From Brevibacillus borstelensis (lineage in GTDB: Bacteria > Bacillota > Bacilli > Brevibacillales > Brevibacillaceae), in the NCBI RefSeq assembly GCF_003710865.1, contig NZ_RHHO01000016.1, forward strand, positions 115,660 to 179,659: 64,000 bases of DNA, written 5' to 3'. Positions 45,156 to 54,448 of the stretch are shown here, in pieces; positions within the stretch are counted from its first letter, which is position 1, and each line of letters starts with the position of its first letter. Under the pieces are notes generated by a model. It ran no database searches, was not told the origin of the DNA, and was given only the letters and a program-made list of their open reading frames with translations. Both the position numbers and the translations under genes were made by a program.

Positions 45156-45469
45156 TTAAGAGATGAGTTTCAGTCCGATGGCAGCAGCTAGCACCATGGC
45201 CATGAACAGGATACGACGCCATTCTTTTGATTCACCGAAGAAAAGCATGCCAACTAAAGCGCCTCCCACAGTACCAATCCCCGTCCATATCGCGTAAGCC
45301 GTACCCATAGGAAGACTTCTCATTGAAAAAGTCAAACAAATGAAGCTAAAAATAATCCCCCCGGCAACAGCAGATAAGCCTTTGAAGTGATTATAAATAG
45401 ACAGTTTTTTAATCCCCACTTCTGCAGCGATATCAGCGAGAGAGGCACCCTCAACCTGAATGTAAAAAA
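45156..45469 (-). pseudogene. Decayed TetR regulator/SMR efflux fusion relic
   Basis: The frame joins a partial TetR helix-turn-helix (GASLADIAAEVGIKKLSIYNHF) directly to the last three helices of a small multidrug resistance protein (AVAGGIIFSFICLTFSMRSL, then MGTAYAIWTGIGTVGGALVG). The TetR start, its ligand domain and the first SMR helix are missing. The apparent TTG start lies inside the terminator of the next gene. A deletion between a tetR and an smr gene explains it. Confidence 0.8.
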
Positions 45470-45491
45470 GCAAGCCGATGACCGGCTTGCC
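45463..45491 (-). terminator. Terminator of the LytTR regulator gene
   Basis: GCAAGCCG (45470-45477) pairs with CGGCTTGC (45483-45490), followed by six T residues on the minus strand. Confidence 0.88.
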
Positions 45492-45493
45492 GT

Positions 45494-46147
45494 TTAAAAT
45501 CCTAATATTTGTCGAAATGAACTCGCATACGACTGGCTGACAGGCACGCGGGTGCGCTGCTTATCTTTCATCTCTAATAGAAAGGTTGAATGGAAGTGAG
45601 GGTGGATATAACCGATCGCCTCCAGATTGACCAGAAAAGAGCGGTGGCAGCGAATAAAGCTGGCGGGTGACAGCATTTGCTCCAGCTCTGACAGGCTGTA
45701 GCGGTTTGCATACGAATCCGTCGCTGTATGCAGCAATGTCTTCCCTTCCTGGGAGCGGATGTACATGATATCGGATATCGGAATGGGCAGCCAGCCATCC
45801 TCTCCTTTGCCGATCAGCACTTTCGGCTGCGGCATGAACTGCTTGGGGTAGATCGCTGTAATGCATCCTTCTACGCGGCCGCTGCGCAGCAACGGAAGGG
45901 AAACCCCGTAGTACGGGATGCCAAAAACACCGCTTTCCACATACTCCGATACTTTTTGCCTGGCCGTCAACGCTCTGTACGTCGCTGACCCTTCTCGCAC
46001 CTGATCTCCCGGTTTGATTTTCAGATCAATGCTTGCGCTCGGCTGATAGTAGATATAGCGTCCGCCTTCCGAAATCGCAACAGAAACGCCGTCCGGTATT
46101 ACCTCTCCGATCATTTGCAGTACTTCGGGCACCAATGTTTTCTCCAT
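45494..46147 (-). CDS. PAS-LytTR transcriptional regulator
   Basis: The 217-residue protein has an N-terminal PAS-like sensor region (about 1-105) and a C-terminal LytTR DNA-binding domain (ISDIMYIRSQEGKTLLHT to FIRCHRSFLVNLEAIGYIHP, with the conserved RCHRSFLVN). There is no receiver domain or kinase partner, so it likely senses a ligand itself. It follows the symporter gene on the same strand, 190 bases after that gene's stop. Confidence 0.85.
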   Translation of the reverse strand: MEKTLVPEVLQMIGEVIPDGVSVAISEGGRYIYYQPSASIDLKIKPGDQVREGSATYRALTARQKVSEYVESGVFGIPYYGVSLPLLRSGRVEGCITAIYPKQFMPQPKVLIGKGEDGWLPIPISDIMYIRSQEGKTLLHTATDSYANRYSLSELEQMLSPASFIRCHRSFLVNLEAIGYIHPHFHSTFLLEMKDKQRTRVPVSQSYASSFRQILGF

Positions 46148-46256
46148 AGATCATCCCTCTGTATCCTGTTTCTCATCTCTATTAAACCACAATTTTACCC
46201 GCTGTGAGCACGAGACACGGAAATGACACAGCTGCATTCTGTTGGAAAATCAGACA

Positions 46257-46290
46257 CAAAAAACTGGCATCGCACGAGGCAATGCCAGCA
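46257..46290 (-). terminator. Terminator of the alanine symporter gene
   Basis: CTGGCAT (46264-46270) pairs with ATGCCAG (46282-46288), followed by six T residues on the minus strand. Confidence 0.75.
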
Positions 46291-46337
46291 AACGATTCGA
46301 TGTTTTCCCAAGCAAAGAAGCGAGCAGTTTTTCACCA

Positions 46338-47807
46338 TCAGGAAGATTTCCGCTTCGGCTCAGACGCATCGTGGTATTTGTATTCCTTTTCCCAGAAATC
46401 CGCATCCTTGATTCCCAGCTTTACCGGATCGAACACAGGGTCTTTTCCTTGTTTTTTCTGATCCTCGTAATCCTTCAGCACCTTCAGCGCCGGCTTCGTC
46501 AAAAGAAGTATGGCGATGACGTTCAGCCAGGCCATGCTTCCTACCCCGATGTCGCCAAGCGTCCAGGCAAGACTGGCCGATTTCACGCTTCCGTAGAAAA
46601 CGACGCCGAGAATCACGATCTTCAATGTGTAATCCGACCAGATTCGTTTCACCGTGCGGTTCAAGTAGGCCAGATTGGTCTCAGCCATGTAGTAGTAAGC
46701 CATAATCGTTGTAAATGCGAAGAACAACAGGGCGATCGCGACGAACGGAGCCCCAAATCCGGGCAGCACCGATTCGACAGCCTGTTGGGTGTAAACAGGT
46801 CCCGGCTCCACATCGCCCAGGTTGTTTACAATCGCGGGAGCACCTTCAGGCGTTACATTGTACATCCCGGTAAAAAGAATCATGAAAGCGGTTGCAGTAC
46901 AGACGAAAAGGGTATCGACATAAACGGAAAAAGCCTGAACAAGCCCTTGCTTCGCCGGGTGCGACACTTCCGCCGCAGCCGCTGCGTGAGGAGCCGTTCC
47001 CTGTCCGGCTTCGTTGGAGTAGATTCCGCGTTTTACCCCCCAGGCGATAGCAGAACCGATGATGCCGCCGAAGGCCGCGTCCGCTCCGAAAGCGCTTGAA
47101 AAAATCAAAGACAGAACAGCTGGCAATTGAGAAATATTCAGAATGACAATGATTAAGGCAACCAAAATATACCCGAGAGCCATGAAAGGCACTACGATCT
47201 GGGCAACGTTTGCAATCCGTTTCACACCGCCAAAAATGATGAAGGCAAGCACAGCAACGAGGAAAATGCCTGTAATTGCCGGATGAATCCCGAAAGCGTT
47301 TTCCATCCCTGCGGCAATGCTGTTCGCCTGAACGCCAGGCAAAAGCATGCCTGTAGCAAAAACCGTCACGATGGCAAACAACACTGCGTACCACTTCAGC
47401 TTGAGACCCTTTTCAATGTAGTAAGCAGGACCGCCTCGGAATTGTCCGTCTTGCTTTGTCTTGTACACTTGGCCGAGCGTCGCTTCGACAAAGCCTGATC
47501 CGGCCCCGAGGAAGGCGATCAGCCACATCCAGAAGACAGCCCCTGGACCCCCGTAAGCGATAGCGGTTGCAACACCGGCGATATTACCCGTACCGACACG
47601 TCCGGACAATGCCATGGACAAAGCCTGGAAGGAAGAAACCCCTGCCTCTGAGCTTTTTCCATCGAACATTAATTTGACCATGTCCTTGATGTGCCTGACC
47701 TGCATGAAGCGGGTTGCAAGCGAGTAAAACAAGCCGGCTCCCAGGCAAAGATAAATCAATCCCTGGCTCCAAATAATGCCGTTTAACCAGTTAACGAACG
47801 CCTCCAA
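46338..47807 (-). CDS. Sodium:alanine/glycine symporter (AGCS family)
   Basis: The 489-residue protein has about eleven helices and the AGCS signatures: GRVGTGNIAGVATAIAYGGPGA near residue 69, FRGGPAYYIEKGL near 123 and RGIYSNEAGQGTAPHAAA near 265. It imports alanine or a similar amino acid with Na+. The substrate among the family is not certain. Confidence 0.93.
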   Translation of the reverse strand: MEAFVNWLNGIIWSQGLIYLCLGAGLFYSLATRFMQVRHIKDMVKLMFDGKSSEAGVSSFQALSMALSGRVGTGNIAGVATAIAYGGPGAVFWMWLIAFLGAGSGFVEATLGQVYKTKQDGQFRGGPAYYIEKGLKLKWYAVLFAIVTVFATGMLLPGVQANSIAAGMENAFGIHPAITGIFLVAVLAFIIFGGVKRIANVAQIVVPFMALGYILVALIIVILNISQLPAVLSLIFSSAFGADAAFGGIIGSAIAWGVKRGIYSNEAGQGTAPHAAAAAEVSHPAKQGLVQAFSVYVDTLFVCTATAFMILFTGMYNVTPEGAPAIVNNLGDVEPGPVYTQQAVESVLPGFGAPFVAIALLFFAFTTIMAYYYMAETNLAYLNRTVKRIWSDYTLKIVILGVVFYGSVKSASLAWTLGDIGVGSMAWLNVIAILLLTKPALKVLKDYEDQKKQGKDPVFDPVKLGIKDADFWEKEYKYHDASEPKRKSS

Positions 47808-47848
47808 AAAATGACCCCCTCTTCCTAATCATTATATGATCTTGTTTA

Positions 47849-47877
47849 ATTATAAAATATTGACTATATTCAAACAA
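47849..47877 (-). promoter_or_regulatory. Candidate promoter of the alanine symporter gene
   Basis: On the minus strand TTGTTT (47872-47877) and a perfect TATAAT (47849-47854) are 17 bp apart in an AT-rich stretch. The remaining 47878-48036 shows no gene. Confidence 0.45.
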
Positions 47878-48036
47878 CTGAAAATGTTTTCACTCGACAA
47901 AAAAGGGGGAATCTTTTGTTCCGAAGAAACAAAGAACCATCTCTATTCCTGTTCCGTCTTTTTTTAGCTGCAGCCAGGTTTTCGCTTGCCCGAGTTCCCC
48001 GATTTTGGCCCACAAGCACCAGCTTGGTTCTGTCAC

Positions 48037-48088
48037 CAAAAAAAGTCCTGACAGTAGCAACTCAAGGTTACTACTGCCAAGACTTTTC
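48037..48088 (-). terminator. Terminator of the SulP transporter gene
   Basis: AGTC-TG-CAGTAG and CTACTG-CA-GACT arms (48044-48084) pair with small internal bulges; seven T residues follow on the minus strand. Confidence 0.75.
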
Positions 48089-48118
48089 CAATTTCATTTG
48101 CGTTCCGGTACATTTTTT

Positions 48119-49573
48119 CTAGTGCCCAGACGGCAAGGCGAGTCCGATCCGCTCAATCAGCTTTTGGCTTTCTTCATTCAGTCCTTCGAGCACAATCTCT
48201 TTCCCGGCCTGCCGATAAGCAGCTACTACCTTGGAAATGGCCGTTACCGCCGATTGATCCCACACATGAGAATGGCGGAAGTCCACTACCACCCGCTCAG
48301 GGTCGGACTGGACATCGAACTGTTCGACAAAATGACTCATCGTTCCAAAAAACATCTGTCCGGAGACGGTGTATACCTTCACACCGTTTTTATCGTACAG
48401 GACATTTGTCTTCAAGCGAGCCATCTTCCAGCCAAATACGAGAGCGCTAATGACCACTCCGGCGATAACGCCTTTGGACAGATCGTGCGTAGCGACCACA
48501 ATCGCTACGGTGACAATCATCACGACTGCGTCGCTGAAAGGCACGCGGCGCAAATTGACGAGAGACTTCCAGTCAAACGTGCTGATGGAGACCATTATCA
48601 TGACGCCAACGAGCGCTCCCATAGGGATCTGCTTGACGACGTCGCCCAGCACCATGATCAAAAACAGCAGGAACAGTCCAGCCACCAGTGTAGACAGTCT
48701 TCCGCGGCCTCCCGATTTCACATTGATCACCGATTGGCCGATCATCGCGCATCCGGCCATTCCGCCAAAAAATCCGGTCACGATATTGGCGATGCCCTGG
48801 CCCTTTACTTCCCGGTTCTTGTCGCTTTTCGTCTCCGTCATCTCATCGATGATGGTCGCTGTCAAAAGCGATTCCAAAATCCCGACGAGAGCAAGTGCAA
48901 AGGAATACGGGAAGATGATCGTCAAGGTCTCCCAGCTAAACGGGACATCTGCAACATGAAATACCGGCAGGGTCCGCGTTATTTCCCCCATGTCACCTAC
49001 TGTCCGCACATCCAGACCTGCCCAGATGGCCAGAACCGTCATCACGATGATCGCGATCAATGGAGCCGGCACCGCTTTCGTGACGAGAGGCAGCAAATAA
49101 ATAATGGCCAATGTTCCCGCGACCATTGCGTACATGATCCAAGATTCGCCGACAAAATGAGGAAGCTGCGCCATAAATATCAGGATCGCCAGCGCATTGA
49201 CGAAGCCGATCATGACAGAGTGCGGCACGAAGGTAATAAACCGGCCGATCCTGAACACGCCCATGATGAACTGGAGAACCCCTGTCAGCACAGTCGCGGC
49301 AAACAGGTACTCGATGCCATGGTCCTTGACCAGCGTCACCATCAGCAGCGCCATTGCGCCTGTCGCAGCGGAGATCATCCCTGGACGCCCACCCGTAAAT
49401 GCGATCACACAAGCGATGCAAAACGACGCATACAAACCCACCATCGGATCGACTCCGGCGATGATCGAAAAGGCGATCGCTTCAGGAATCAAAGCGAGAG
49501 CTACCGTCACTCCCGCGAGCACATCACCCCGCAGGTTGCATAGCCAAGTCTTTTTCAGTTGTGAAGTAATCAA
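48119..49573 (-). CDS. SulP family anion transporter with STAS domain
   Basis: The 484-residue protein has the SulP core ([33 protein letters not shown]) and about eleven to twelve helices, then a STAS domain (about 390-484, [19 protein letters not shown]). Members carry sulfate, bicarbonate or related anions. The substrate is open; no cysteine or carbonate genes are near. Confidence 0.9.
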   Translation of the reverse strand: MITSQLKKTWLCNLRGDVLAGVTVALALIPEAIAFSIIAGVDPMVGLYASFCIACVIAFTGGRPGMISAATGAMALLMVTLVKDHGIEYLFAATVLTGVLQFIMGVFRIGRFITFVPHSVMIGFVNALAILIFMAQLPHFVGESWIMYAMVAGTLAIIYLLPLVTKAVPAPLIAIIVMTVLAIWAGLDVRTVGDMGEITRTLPVFHVADVPFSWETLTIIFPYSFALALVGILESLLTATIIDEMTETKSDKNREVKGQGIANIVTGFFGGMAGCAMIGQSVINVKSGGRGRLSTLVAGLFLLFLIMVLGDVVKQIPMGALVGVMIMVSISTFDWKSLVNLRRVPFSDAVVMIVTVAIVVATHDLSKGVIAGVVISALVFGWKMARLKTNVLYDKNGVKVYTVSGQMFFGTMSHFVEQFDVQSDPERVVVDFRHSHVWDQSAVTAISKVVAAYRQAGKEIVLEGLNEESQKLIERIGLALPSGH

Positions 49574-49887
49574 TGCATGACCTCTTTATCTGCTAAATTT
49601 TCCGAGTCTCGTTCAAGCTTTTGATTTTGCCGAAAAACACATTGACTTTCTCCTCGCAAGAAAGTCGGGGCCGTTGAATACGAAAACATATTATAAAGGA
49701 TATAGGCAAAGTTTGACCATGTTAAATTATGGCAGGGACTGCTGTATTCTGCTTCTGTTCGCAGAAAATAAAGTTTTAGACTGTATCTGTTGATTTGCTC
49801 CCAAACAAAACAGCCGAAACCACGGACCAGAAAACAAAGTCCCAGACTCCCGCAGCTTTATTAAAGCTATCGATGGTTGGATACTTC
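49574..49887. other. Intergenic region between the SulP and MFS genes
   Basis: The stretch holds a 7 bp hairpin (GACTTTC at 49644-49650 with GAAAGTC at 49660-49666) without a T-run, and a TATAAT hexamer on the minus strand near 49692 without a clear -35. No gene was seen. Confidence 0.4.
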
Positions 49888-51180
49888 TTACGTCACTCCT
49901 TGGCTCTTTATAGACACATCTTTTTCCAATGTTAATTCGCGAAATGATTTCACGCGTAGCTGTAATAATGGGGTGAACCATAATGTACAAGCCGAAGCTA
50001 ACAATCCAATGCCACCCGCAAATAAAGCGAACCGTAAACCCATTGCTCCCCCGATCATTCCTCCCATTAACGAACCAAGAGGTAAAGAACCCCACGAGAT
50101 AAATCGAAATGTAGCGTTCACGCGACCTTGCAGGGCATCGGGTACAATTACTTGACGTAAACTGATGGTACTAATGCTAAACATTGAGACCCCCATTCCG
50201 AAAAGAAGCTGTCCGAGCATCATAATCAACGCAATACTTAATTCTGATCCTACTGCTAATGGAGCAAGCAAACCGCCACTTGCTGCGATCGTAGCGGAAC
50301 CCACAATTGTCGGACCTACTCCAAAACGATGTACAGCCCTTTGGGCAAGCAGAGAGCCAAATAGGTACCCTACTCCTAGCGTTCCATAAATGATGCCGAG
50401 AATGCTCGCACTGATTTTGAGTTCCTGCGATGCATATAGAACATAAACACTAAAAATAACATTCCAGGAAAGGTTAAAGACTGTTGAGCAGCGCACCACT
50501 CCCCACAGCAACGGTTTTGTGTAAACCGTATGCAGCCCTTCTTTCATTTCCAGCCACATGTTTTTTGGTTTTTTCGCATCTGTCACGACTTTCTCCAACT
50601 TGCGAATCCGGGCTATGTACACAGCGGATACAAAAAAGAATACCGACGTGAACAATATTGCAAAAGGAGCGGTGATTACCTGTTCCAATCCACCTGATAA
50701 ACCCGGCCCAGCAATTTGTGCGGCAGATTTACTTGTCTCTAGTTTGCTATTTCCATCAACAAGCTGCTCCTTGCTCACGACGGAAGGCAAAAAGGATGTA
50801 TAGGCAACATCAAAAAAGACAGTACAGATACCCACTATGAAGGCTACCAAATATAGAACTGTCATATTCAGGAATCCAATCAAGGCTGTCAGCGGCACAA
50901 TGAGCAGTAATGCACCCCTGAAAAAGTTAGCGGCGACAAGAATGGGTCGCCGGGGAAATCTGTCTATCCATACACCAGCGAGCAAACCGAAAATGATAAA
51001 TGGCGCATACTCGGCAAAACCAAGCAACCCCATTTGCATGGGACTGGCCCCTAAATAGAGAGCTGCCACTAATGGCATTCCTAATAATGCTACCTGAGTC
51101 CCAAACTGTGATGCAGTTTGCCCAATCCAGAGCCTGCGAAAATCTGTGTTCGTTAACAATCCTTCTGCCTTGTTACTCAT
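49888..51180 (-). CDS. MFS transporter, MFS_3/macrolide-efflux type
   Basis: The 430-residue protein has about twelve helices and the opening typical of this group (TDFRRLWIGQTASQFGTQVALLGMP). The loop GVWIDRFPRRP follows helix 2 and VPDALQGRVNATFRFI lies before helix 11. Relatives export macrolides or siderophores. The start at 51180 follows GGGGGA. Its bases are visibly more AT-rich than its neighbours, hinting at recent transfer. The substrate is unknown. Confidence 0.87.
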   Translation of the reverse strand: MSNKAEGLLTNTDFRRLWIGQTASQFGTQVALLGMPLVAALYLGASPMQMGLLGFAEYAPFIIFGLLAGVWIDRFPRRPILVAANFFRGALLLIVPLTALIGFLNMTVLYLVAFIVGICTVFFDVAYTSFLPSVVSKEQLVDGNSKLETSKSAAQIAGPGLSGGLEQVITAPFAILFTSVFFFVSAVYIARIRKLEKVVTDAKKPKNMWLEMKEGLHTVYTKPLLWGVVRCSTVFNLSWNVIFSVYVLYASQELKISASILGIIYGTLGVGYLFGSLLAQRAVHRFGVGPTIVGSATIAASGGLLAPLAVGSELSIALIMMLGQLLFGMGVSMFSISTISLRQVIVPDALQGRVNATFRFISWGSLPLGSLMGGMIGGAMGLRFALFAGGIGLLASACTLWFTPLLQLRVKSFRELTLEKDVSIKSQGVT

Positions 51181-51452
51181 GCTCGTTCCCCCATTTTCGT
51201 CACAACTCATTGCCATTCAAATTTGCATTTTTAGTATAGGGGAACTTACGTTTCAAGATCTTGCGCTTTCATTATCACAAAATGTTGGATGATTCATTTT
51301 GTTATGAAGGCCTTTGTCTGCACTTTTCGTTTATAATGCCATACCATTTACTCCTCGGTTCCGCCAGTATCTTTCCGAGTCTGCAACATTATTTTCTTCG
51401 AACAGCTCCGACAATCTCCTGTACCCTGCTTGCGACTCTTATGAATAACGGC

Positions 51453-51487
51453 AAAAAGCCCGTCCCTTGCATAACCGGTACGGGCTG
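51453..51487 (-). terminator. Terminator of the hemerythrin gene
   Basis: AGCCCGT (51457-51463) pairs with ACGGGCT (51480-51486), followed by TTTTTGCC on the minus strand. The rest of 51181-51452 is AT-rich and holds no gene. Confidence 0.8.
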
Positions 51488-51509
51488 ATTCAACCTGTAT
51501 CATCTCACG

Positions 51510-52004
51510 TTATTTTCTGCCTACCTTTTTCAACACGGCTTCCCTTTCGTTTTCATGCAGCAATTGATTGGCCATCGGAATTAACATCAGATTTTCTTTG
51601 CTCAGGTGGTCCAAAACGAGCTGCCACGCCTCACGCATCAAGGCAATCAGCCGGTGGCTGCTCTGTTTGGTCTTTTGACAGCATTCCGTTTCAGATTGAA
51701 GCTGCAGAAGGGTGGCGCGAATCCTTTCGTGCTCCTTTTTCATTGCAGAGACCGGGTGAACAAGGGTAAGGTTCGCTTGTGTGATCAGAGGAAACAAAAT
51801 CTCTTCCTCTTCCGTAAAGTGGTGGAGCATATTTTGCACCAGGTCGGCTGTAAGGGCCACAATCTGCTCTTCCTTCTCCGCATCCCAATTGGAACCGGAG
51901 TATAGGAGTTTTTTCAGTGTTTCTAGCTGCTGCAACAAATGGTCGTGTTCCCCGCGAAAATATCGCAGCAATGTCGCACATTCCCCCCTTTCCACAACAT
52001 TCAT
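51510..52004 (-). CDS. Hemerythrin-like HHE domain protein
   Basis: The 164-residue helical protein has the di-iron ligands of hemerythrins spread over four helices: GEHDHLLQQ, LHHFTEEEEILFPLI, KKEHERIRA and LDHLSKENLMLIPMA. Such proteins bind O2, NO or sense iron. It is divergent from fnr, with an Fnr box 26 bp before its start and another further upstream, so low-oxygen induction is likely. Confidence 0.88.
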   Translation of the reverse strand: MNVVERGECATLLRYFRGEHDHLLQQLETLKKLLYSGSNWDAEKEEQIVALTADLVQNMLHHFTEEEEILFPLITQANLTLVHPVSAMKKEHERIRATLLQLQSETECCQKTKQSSHRLIALMREAWQLVLDHLSKENLMLIPMANQLLHENEREAVLKKVGRK

Positions 52005-52029
52005 GATAGACCCCGTTCCTCGCCTCCAT

Positions 52030-52045
52030 AGTGAGGATCGTCACA
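52030..52045. promoter_or_regulatory. Fnr-type box, hemerythrin-proximal
   Basis: AGTGA-GGATCG-TCACA matches the TGTGA-N6-TCACA form with one change. It lies between the hemerythrin start and its likely promoter. Confidence 0.6.
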
Positions 52046-52077
52046 ATCTGCTCAAAAATACATGATTTTTCTTGAAA

Positions 52078-52121
52078 TGTGACTGTAGTCACTGCATTTC
52101 CACAGCTCCATCCGATAGAAT
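52078..52121 (+). promoter_or_regulatory. fnr promoter with Fnr box at about -41.5
   Basis: TGTGA-CTGTAG-TCACT (52078-52093) is followed by a TAGAAT -10 at 52116-52121 with no good -35. The box centre is about 42 bp before the expected start, the class II activation position. The same box could also serve the divergent hemerythrin gene. Confidence 0.75.
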
Positions 52122-52177
52122 GGTTTGGACTACTCAACAAGTATCGACGTCTGCTCGTATGAAATGGGGGAGCGCGA

Positions 52178-52882
52178 TTGGCTAAAAGCCTTACCTTTGT
52201 CCAGCAGATCTCGCCTGACTTCCTGGCGAGGCTGTATACTCTCGCCACGGAGAGAAATTTCCCGGCCGGAGCCGTTCTCTACATGGATGGCGACCCTGCT
52301 GAATACCTTTATCTCATCTCGTCCGGGCAAGTAAAGCTGACGAAGACCACGGTTGATGGAAAAGAGCTTACCCTGCAAGTATTCGGTTCAGGCGAGCTCG
52401 TCGGGTTGGCCGGCTTGTTTGAAGCAGAGCTGGTCCACACTGCCAGCGCGGCCATACTGGAAGACGGAGCGGTCCGAGTGATCCCGCGCGCTGGCCTGGA
52501 ACAGATTCTGATAAAAAACGGGGAGTATTGCGTAGACTTCATGCGTTGGATGGGAATCATGAACCGGCGCATGCAATCAAAATTCCGCGACCTGTTGTTG
52601 AACGGAAAAGTCGGCGCCTTGTATTCCACGTTGATTCGCATGTGCAATACTTACGGAGAAGAGCGGTCCGAGGGCATTTATATCAATCTTTCTTTGACCA
52701 ACCGTGACCTTGCTCATTTTATCGGCTTGACCAGAGAAAGCGTAAACCGGATGCTGTCAGACCTGAAGAAGCAGCAAGTAATTGATTTGCTGCCGCATGG
52801 ACATATCCTGATCAAGGATCTGACCTATCTGAAGGAAACGATTTGCTGTGACGATTGCCCGCCGGAAATTTGCCAAATATAG
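52178..52882 (+). CDS. fnr: Bacillus-type Fnr oxygen-responsive regulator
   Basis: The 234-residue Crp/Fnr protein has a cNMP-like sensor barrel (about 10-125), a dimer helix and a C-terminal winged helix (LSLTNRDLAHFIGLTRESVNRML). At the C terminus C224-x2-C227-x4-C232, with D138, match the [4Fe-4S] ligands C227, C230, C235 and D141 of B. subtilis Fnr at a constant shift of three. The start is a TTG behind GGGGGAG. It probably activates the nitrate cluster, the hemerythrin gene and itself. Confidence 0.92.
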   Translation: MAKSLTFVQQISPDFLARLYTLATERNFPAGAVLYMDGDPAEYLYLISSGQVKLTKTTVDGKELTLQVFGSGELVGLAGLFEAELVHTASAAILEDGAVRVIPRAGLEQILIKNGEYCVDFMRWMGIMNRRMQSKFRDLLLNGKVGALYSTLIRMCNTYGEERSEGIYINLSLTNRDLAHFIGLTRESVNRMLSDLKKQQVIDLLPHGHILIKDLTYLKETICCDDCPPEICQI

Positions 52883-52890
52883 CTGCAAGC

Positions 52891-52930
52891 AAAAAGCACC
52901 CTGCCGTCTCCATTGGCAGGGTGTTCGATT
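52891..52930. terminator. Shared terminator between fnr and the nitrate cluster
   Basis: CACCCTGCC (52897-52905) pairs exactly with GGCAGGGTG (52915-52923) between convergent genes. The minus-strand tail is TTTTTGC. Confidence 0.75.
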
Positions 52931-52983
52931 GCCTGGCAAGCCGCTGTCTGTCTCTTGCGACTCTCTACTGACGCACTTTTCGG

Positions 52984-53040
52984 CTCAGTTCTGACCTATT
53001 CTAACTCAGTTCTGACTCACTAAACTGACTCACTTCTGAC
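52984..53040. repeat. Three short repeats after the small membrane protein gene
   Basis: CTCAGTTCTGAC occurs at 52984-52995 and 53005-53016 and as CTCACTTCTGAC at 53029-53040, with 21 and 24 bp steps. They end 8 bp before the stop codon of the gene at 53049. Confidence 0.75.
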
Positions 53041-53048
53041 TCTTTTTC

Positions 53049-53237
53049 CTACTCCCGCCCCCGCTCTCGCCGATAAATCATATATGCAAGCGGAAACAGC
53101 AGAAGATTGACAACTGAAAGCATAACGCTCACTTCATATCGCTCGGCGAAGTACATATTCACCGTATACTGTGTACAAATGATGCTACCCAAAAGCACCA
53201 AAGCCAGCAGGATGATGCCTCTGACATTATGTTTCAT
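53049..53237 (-). CDS. Small two-helix membrane protein of the nitrate cluster
   Basis: The 62-residue protein has two helices (about 7-28 and 38-56) and a basic C terminus (YRRERGRE). Its start overlaps the end of the Rieske gene by 11 bases, so it is part of the operon. I know no named family. It may be a structural subunit of the membrane complex. Confidence 0.7.
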   Translation of the reverse strand: MKHNVRGIILLALVLLGSIICTQYTVNMYFAERYEVSVMLSVVNLLLFPLAYMIYRRERGRE

Positions 53238-53754
53238 ACGGTTTCACCCCGATTGCGTAAATACTTCCCCCTTCGATCTCCAGCTCTATTTCGGGCAGCG
53301 CCCTTCTCGGCGGCCCGGCTAACGGCTCGCCGGTCATGACGTCAAATTTGCCGTGGTGGCACGGGCAAAGCAGCTCGTTTTTTTCTGTACTCCAGAAAAC
53401 CGGACATTTTAAATGAGTGCAGGCATTTTGATAGGCCCTCCACTCGTCCTCTCCTACCCGTACAAGCAATGCCCCTTCGTAGTCGCTTGGATAGAAGAAT
53501 TCCACTGCCTCCCCTGTTTTCACAGCTTCCGCTTCGACGATCTTTTTCCGGGGGTATTTCCCGCTTCCCGGCGCCAGCAATTGTTTGGCAGCCAGCGTCC
53601 CCCAAGGCAATGTGGAGACTGCGAACAATCCGACACCGCCCAGCACCGTTTTCATAAAAGCCCTGCGGTCCAGCGAACGTTCATTCGACCGATGGATATT
53701 GTGCGTATAATTGTCGTCCCGCTCCGGCACGTTCCTTCTTTTGTCGTCACTCAT
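53227..53754 (-). CDS. Rieske [2Fe-2S] protein with Tat signal
   Basis: The 175-residue protein has a twin-arginine leader (DRRAFMKTVLGGVGLFAV, about 31-50) and a Rieske domain with both cluster boxes: CTHLKCPVFW and CPCHHGKFD (ligands C-x-H and C-x2-H). It would be anchored on the outer face of the membrane. The start at 53754 follows GGGGGAAGGA. It sits in the operon of a cytoplasmic molybdoenzyme, an unusual partner. It may link quinol oxidation to the complex. Confidence 0.88.
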   Translation of the reverse strand: MSDDKRRNVPERDDNYTHNIHRSNERSLDRRAFMKTVLGGVGLFAVSTLPWGTLAAKQLLAPGSGKYPRKKIVEAEAVKTGEAVEFFYPSDYEGALLVRVGEDEWRAYQNACTHLKCPVFWSTEKNELLCPCHHGKFDVMTGEPLAGPPRRALPEIELEIEGGSIYAIGVKPYET

Positions 53755-53878
53755 CCTGTCCTTCCCCCTTTTCAAAGCAATCGTTCCGTTCGGCTCTGTT
53801 GCCTGGCAGCCGCCGCACTCAAGGACTTCAAGCAGCGCTTGTCGTCTTGTCGCCTATACCGCGAACCGCACCATGCGG

Positions 53879-54448
53879 CTAAAAGAGCTTCTCCCTTCCC
53901 TGCAGAATGCCTGGCAAGCTGATCCTCACGTTTGTTTCGCCCTCAAGCGGATTGAACGGCTGGCTTGCAACCCATTTGCCGTTGGACAGGAGGTGCTGCT
54001 CCTGTTTCCGTGCGAGCTCCGCTTCGTCGATCCACTGCAGGGTGTTGGTCGGGCAGACAGATGCGCACATGGGCGGAATGCCGTCCTTTGTACGGTCGTA
54101 GCAAAGATCGCATTTGTACATCAGGTTTTGCTCCTGATCAAATTTCGGGATACCGTAGGGGCAGGCGATCGTACAATTCTGGCAGCCGATGCACTTTTCG
54201 ACCAGCGCCGAGAGGACAGCGCCGTTGTCGGCGATCTGGATTGCCTGCGCCGGACAGCTGCGGGCACAAGCCGGATTGACGCAATGCAGGCACATCAGCG
54301 GGATCGTTTGCCGCGTGTGAAAAGGATCGACGTCCATTACGTAGTTGCGGTTGCGATTGTCATGACCTCCGCACTGCGTGCAGGCAGCCAGACAGCTTCG
54401 ACAGCCGATGCAGTTGTCCATTTCAATGTAGAGCACTTGCTTACCCAT
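53879..54448 (-). CDS. Four-cluster [4Fe-4S] electron-transfer subunit
   Basis: The 189-residue protein has Cys groups for four [4Fe-4S] clusters: CIGCRSCLAAC, CLHCVNPACARSC, CIGCQNCTIACPYG and CDLCYDR with CASVC. It resembles the FdhB/NrfC/DmsB subunits that wire a molybdoenzyme to a membrane partner. The ATG at 54448 overlaps the molybdoenzyme stop by 8 bases and follows GGAGG; an upstream frame is not used. Confidence 0.92.
   Translation of the reverse strand: MGKQVLYIEMDNCIGCRSCLAACTQCGGHDNRNRNYVMDVDPFHTRQTIPLMCLHCVNPACARSCPAQAIQIADNGAVLSALVEKCIGCQNCTIACPYGIPKFDQEQNLMYKCDLCYDRTKDGIPPMCASVCPTNTLQWIDEAELARKQEQHLLSNGKWVASQPFNPLEGETNVRISLPGILQGREKLF

Noticed and set aside
45156..45473. Functional 105-residue regulator or efflux protein
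   Set aside because: It joins two unrelated partial domains and its start codon lies in a terminator stem.
47916..48122. 68-codon plus-strand frame with a TTG start near AGGGGG
   Set aside because: It runs through the SulP terminator and has no family resemblance.
48005..49543. 512-codon open frame on the plus strand
   Set aside because: It is antisense to the SulP gene and shows no domain.
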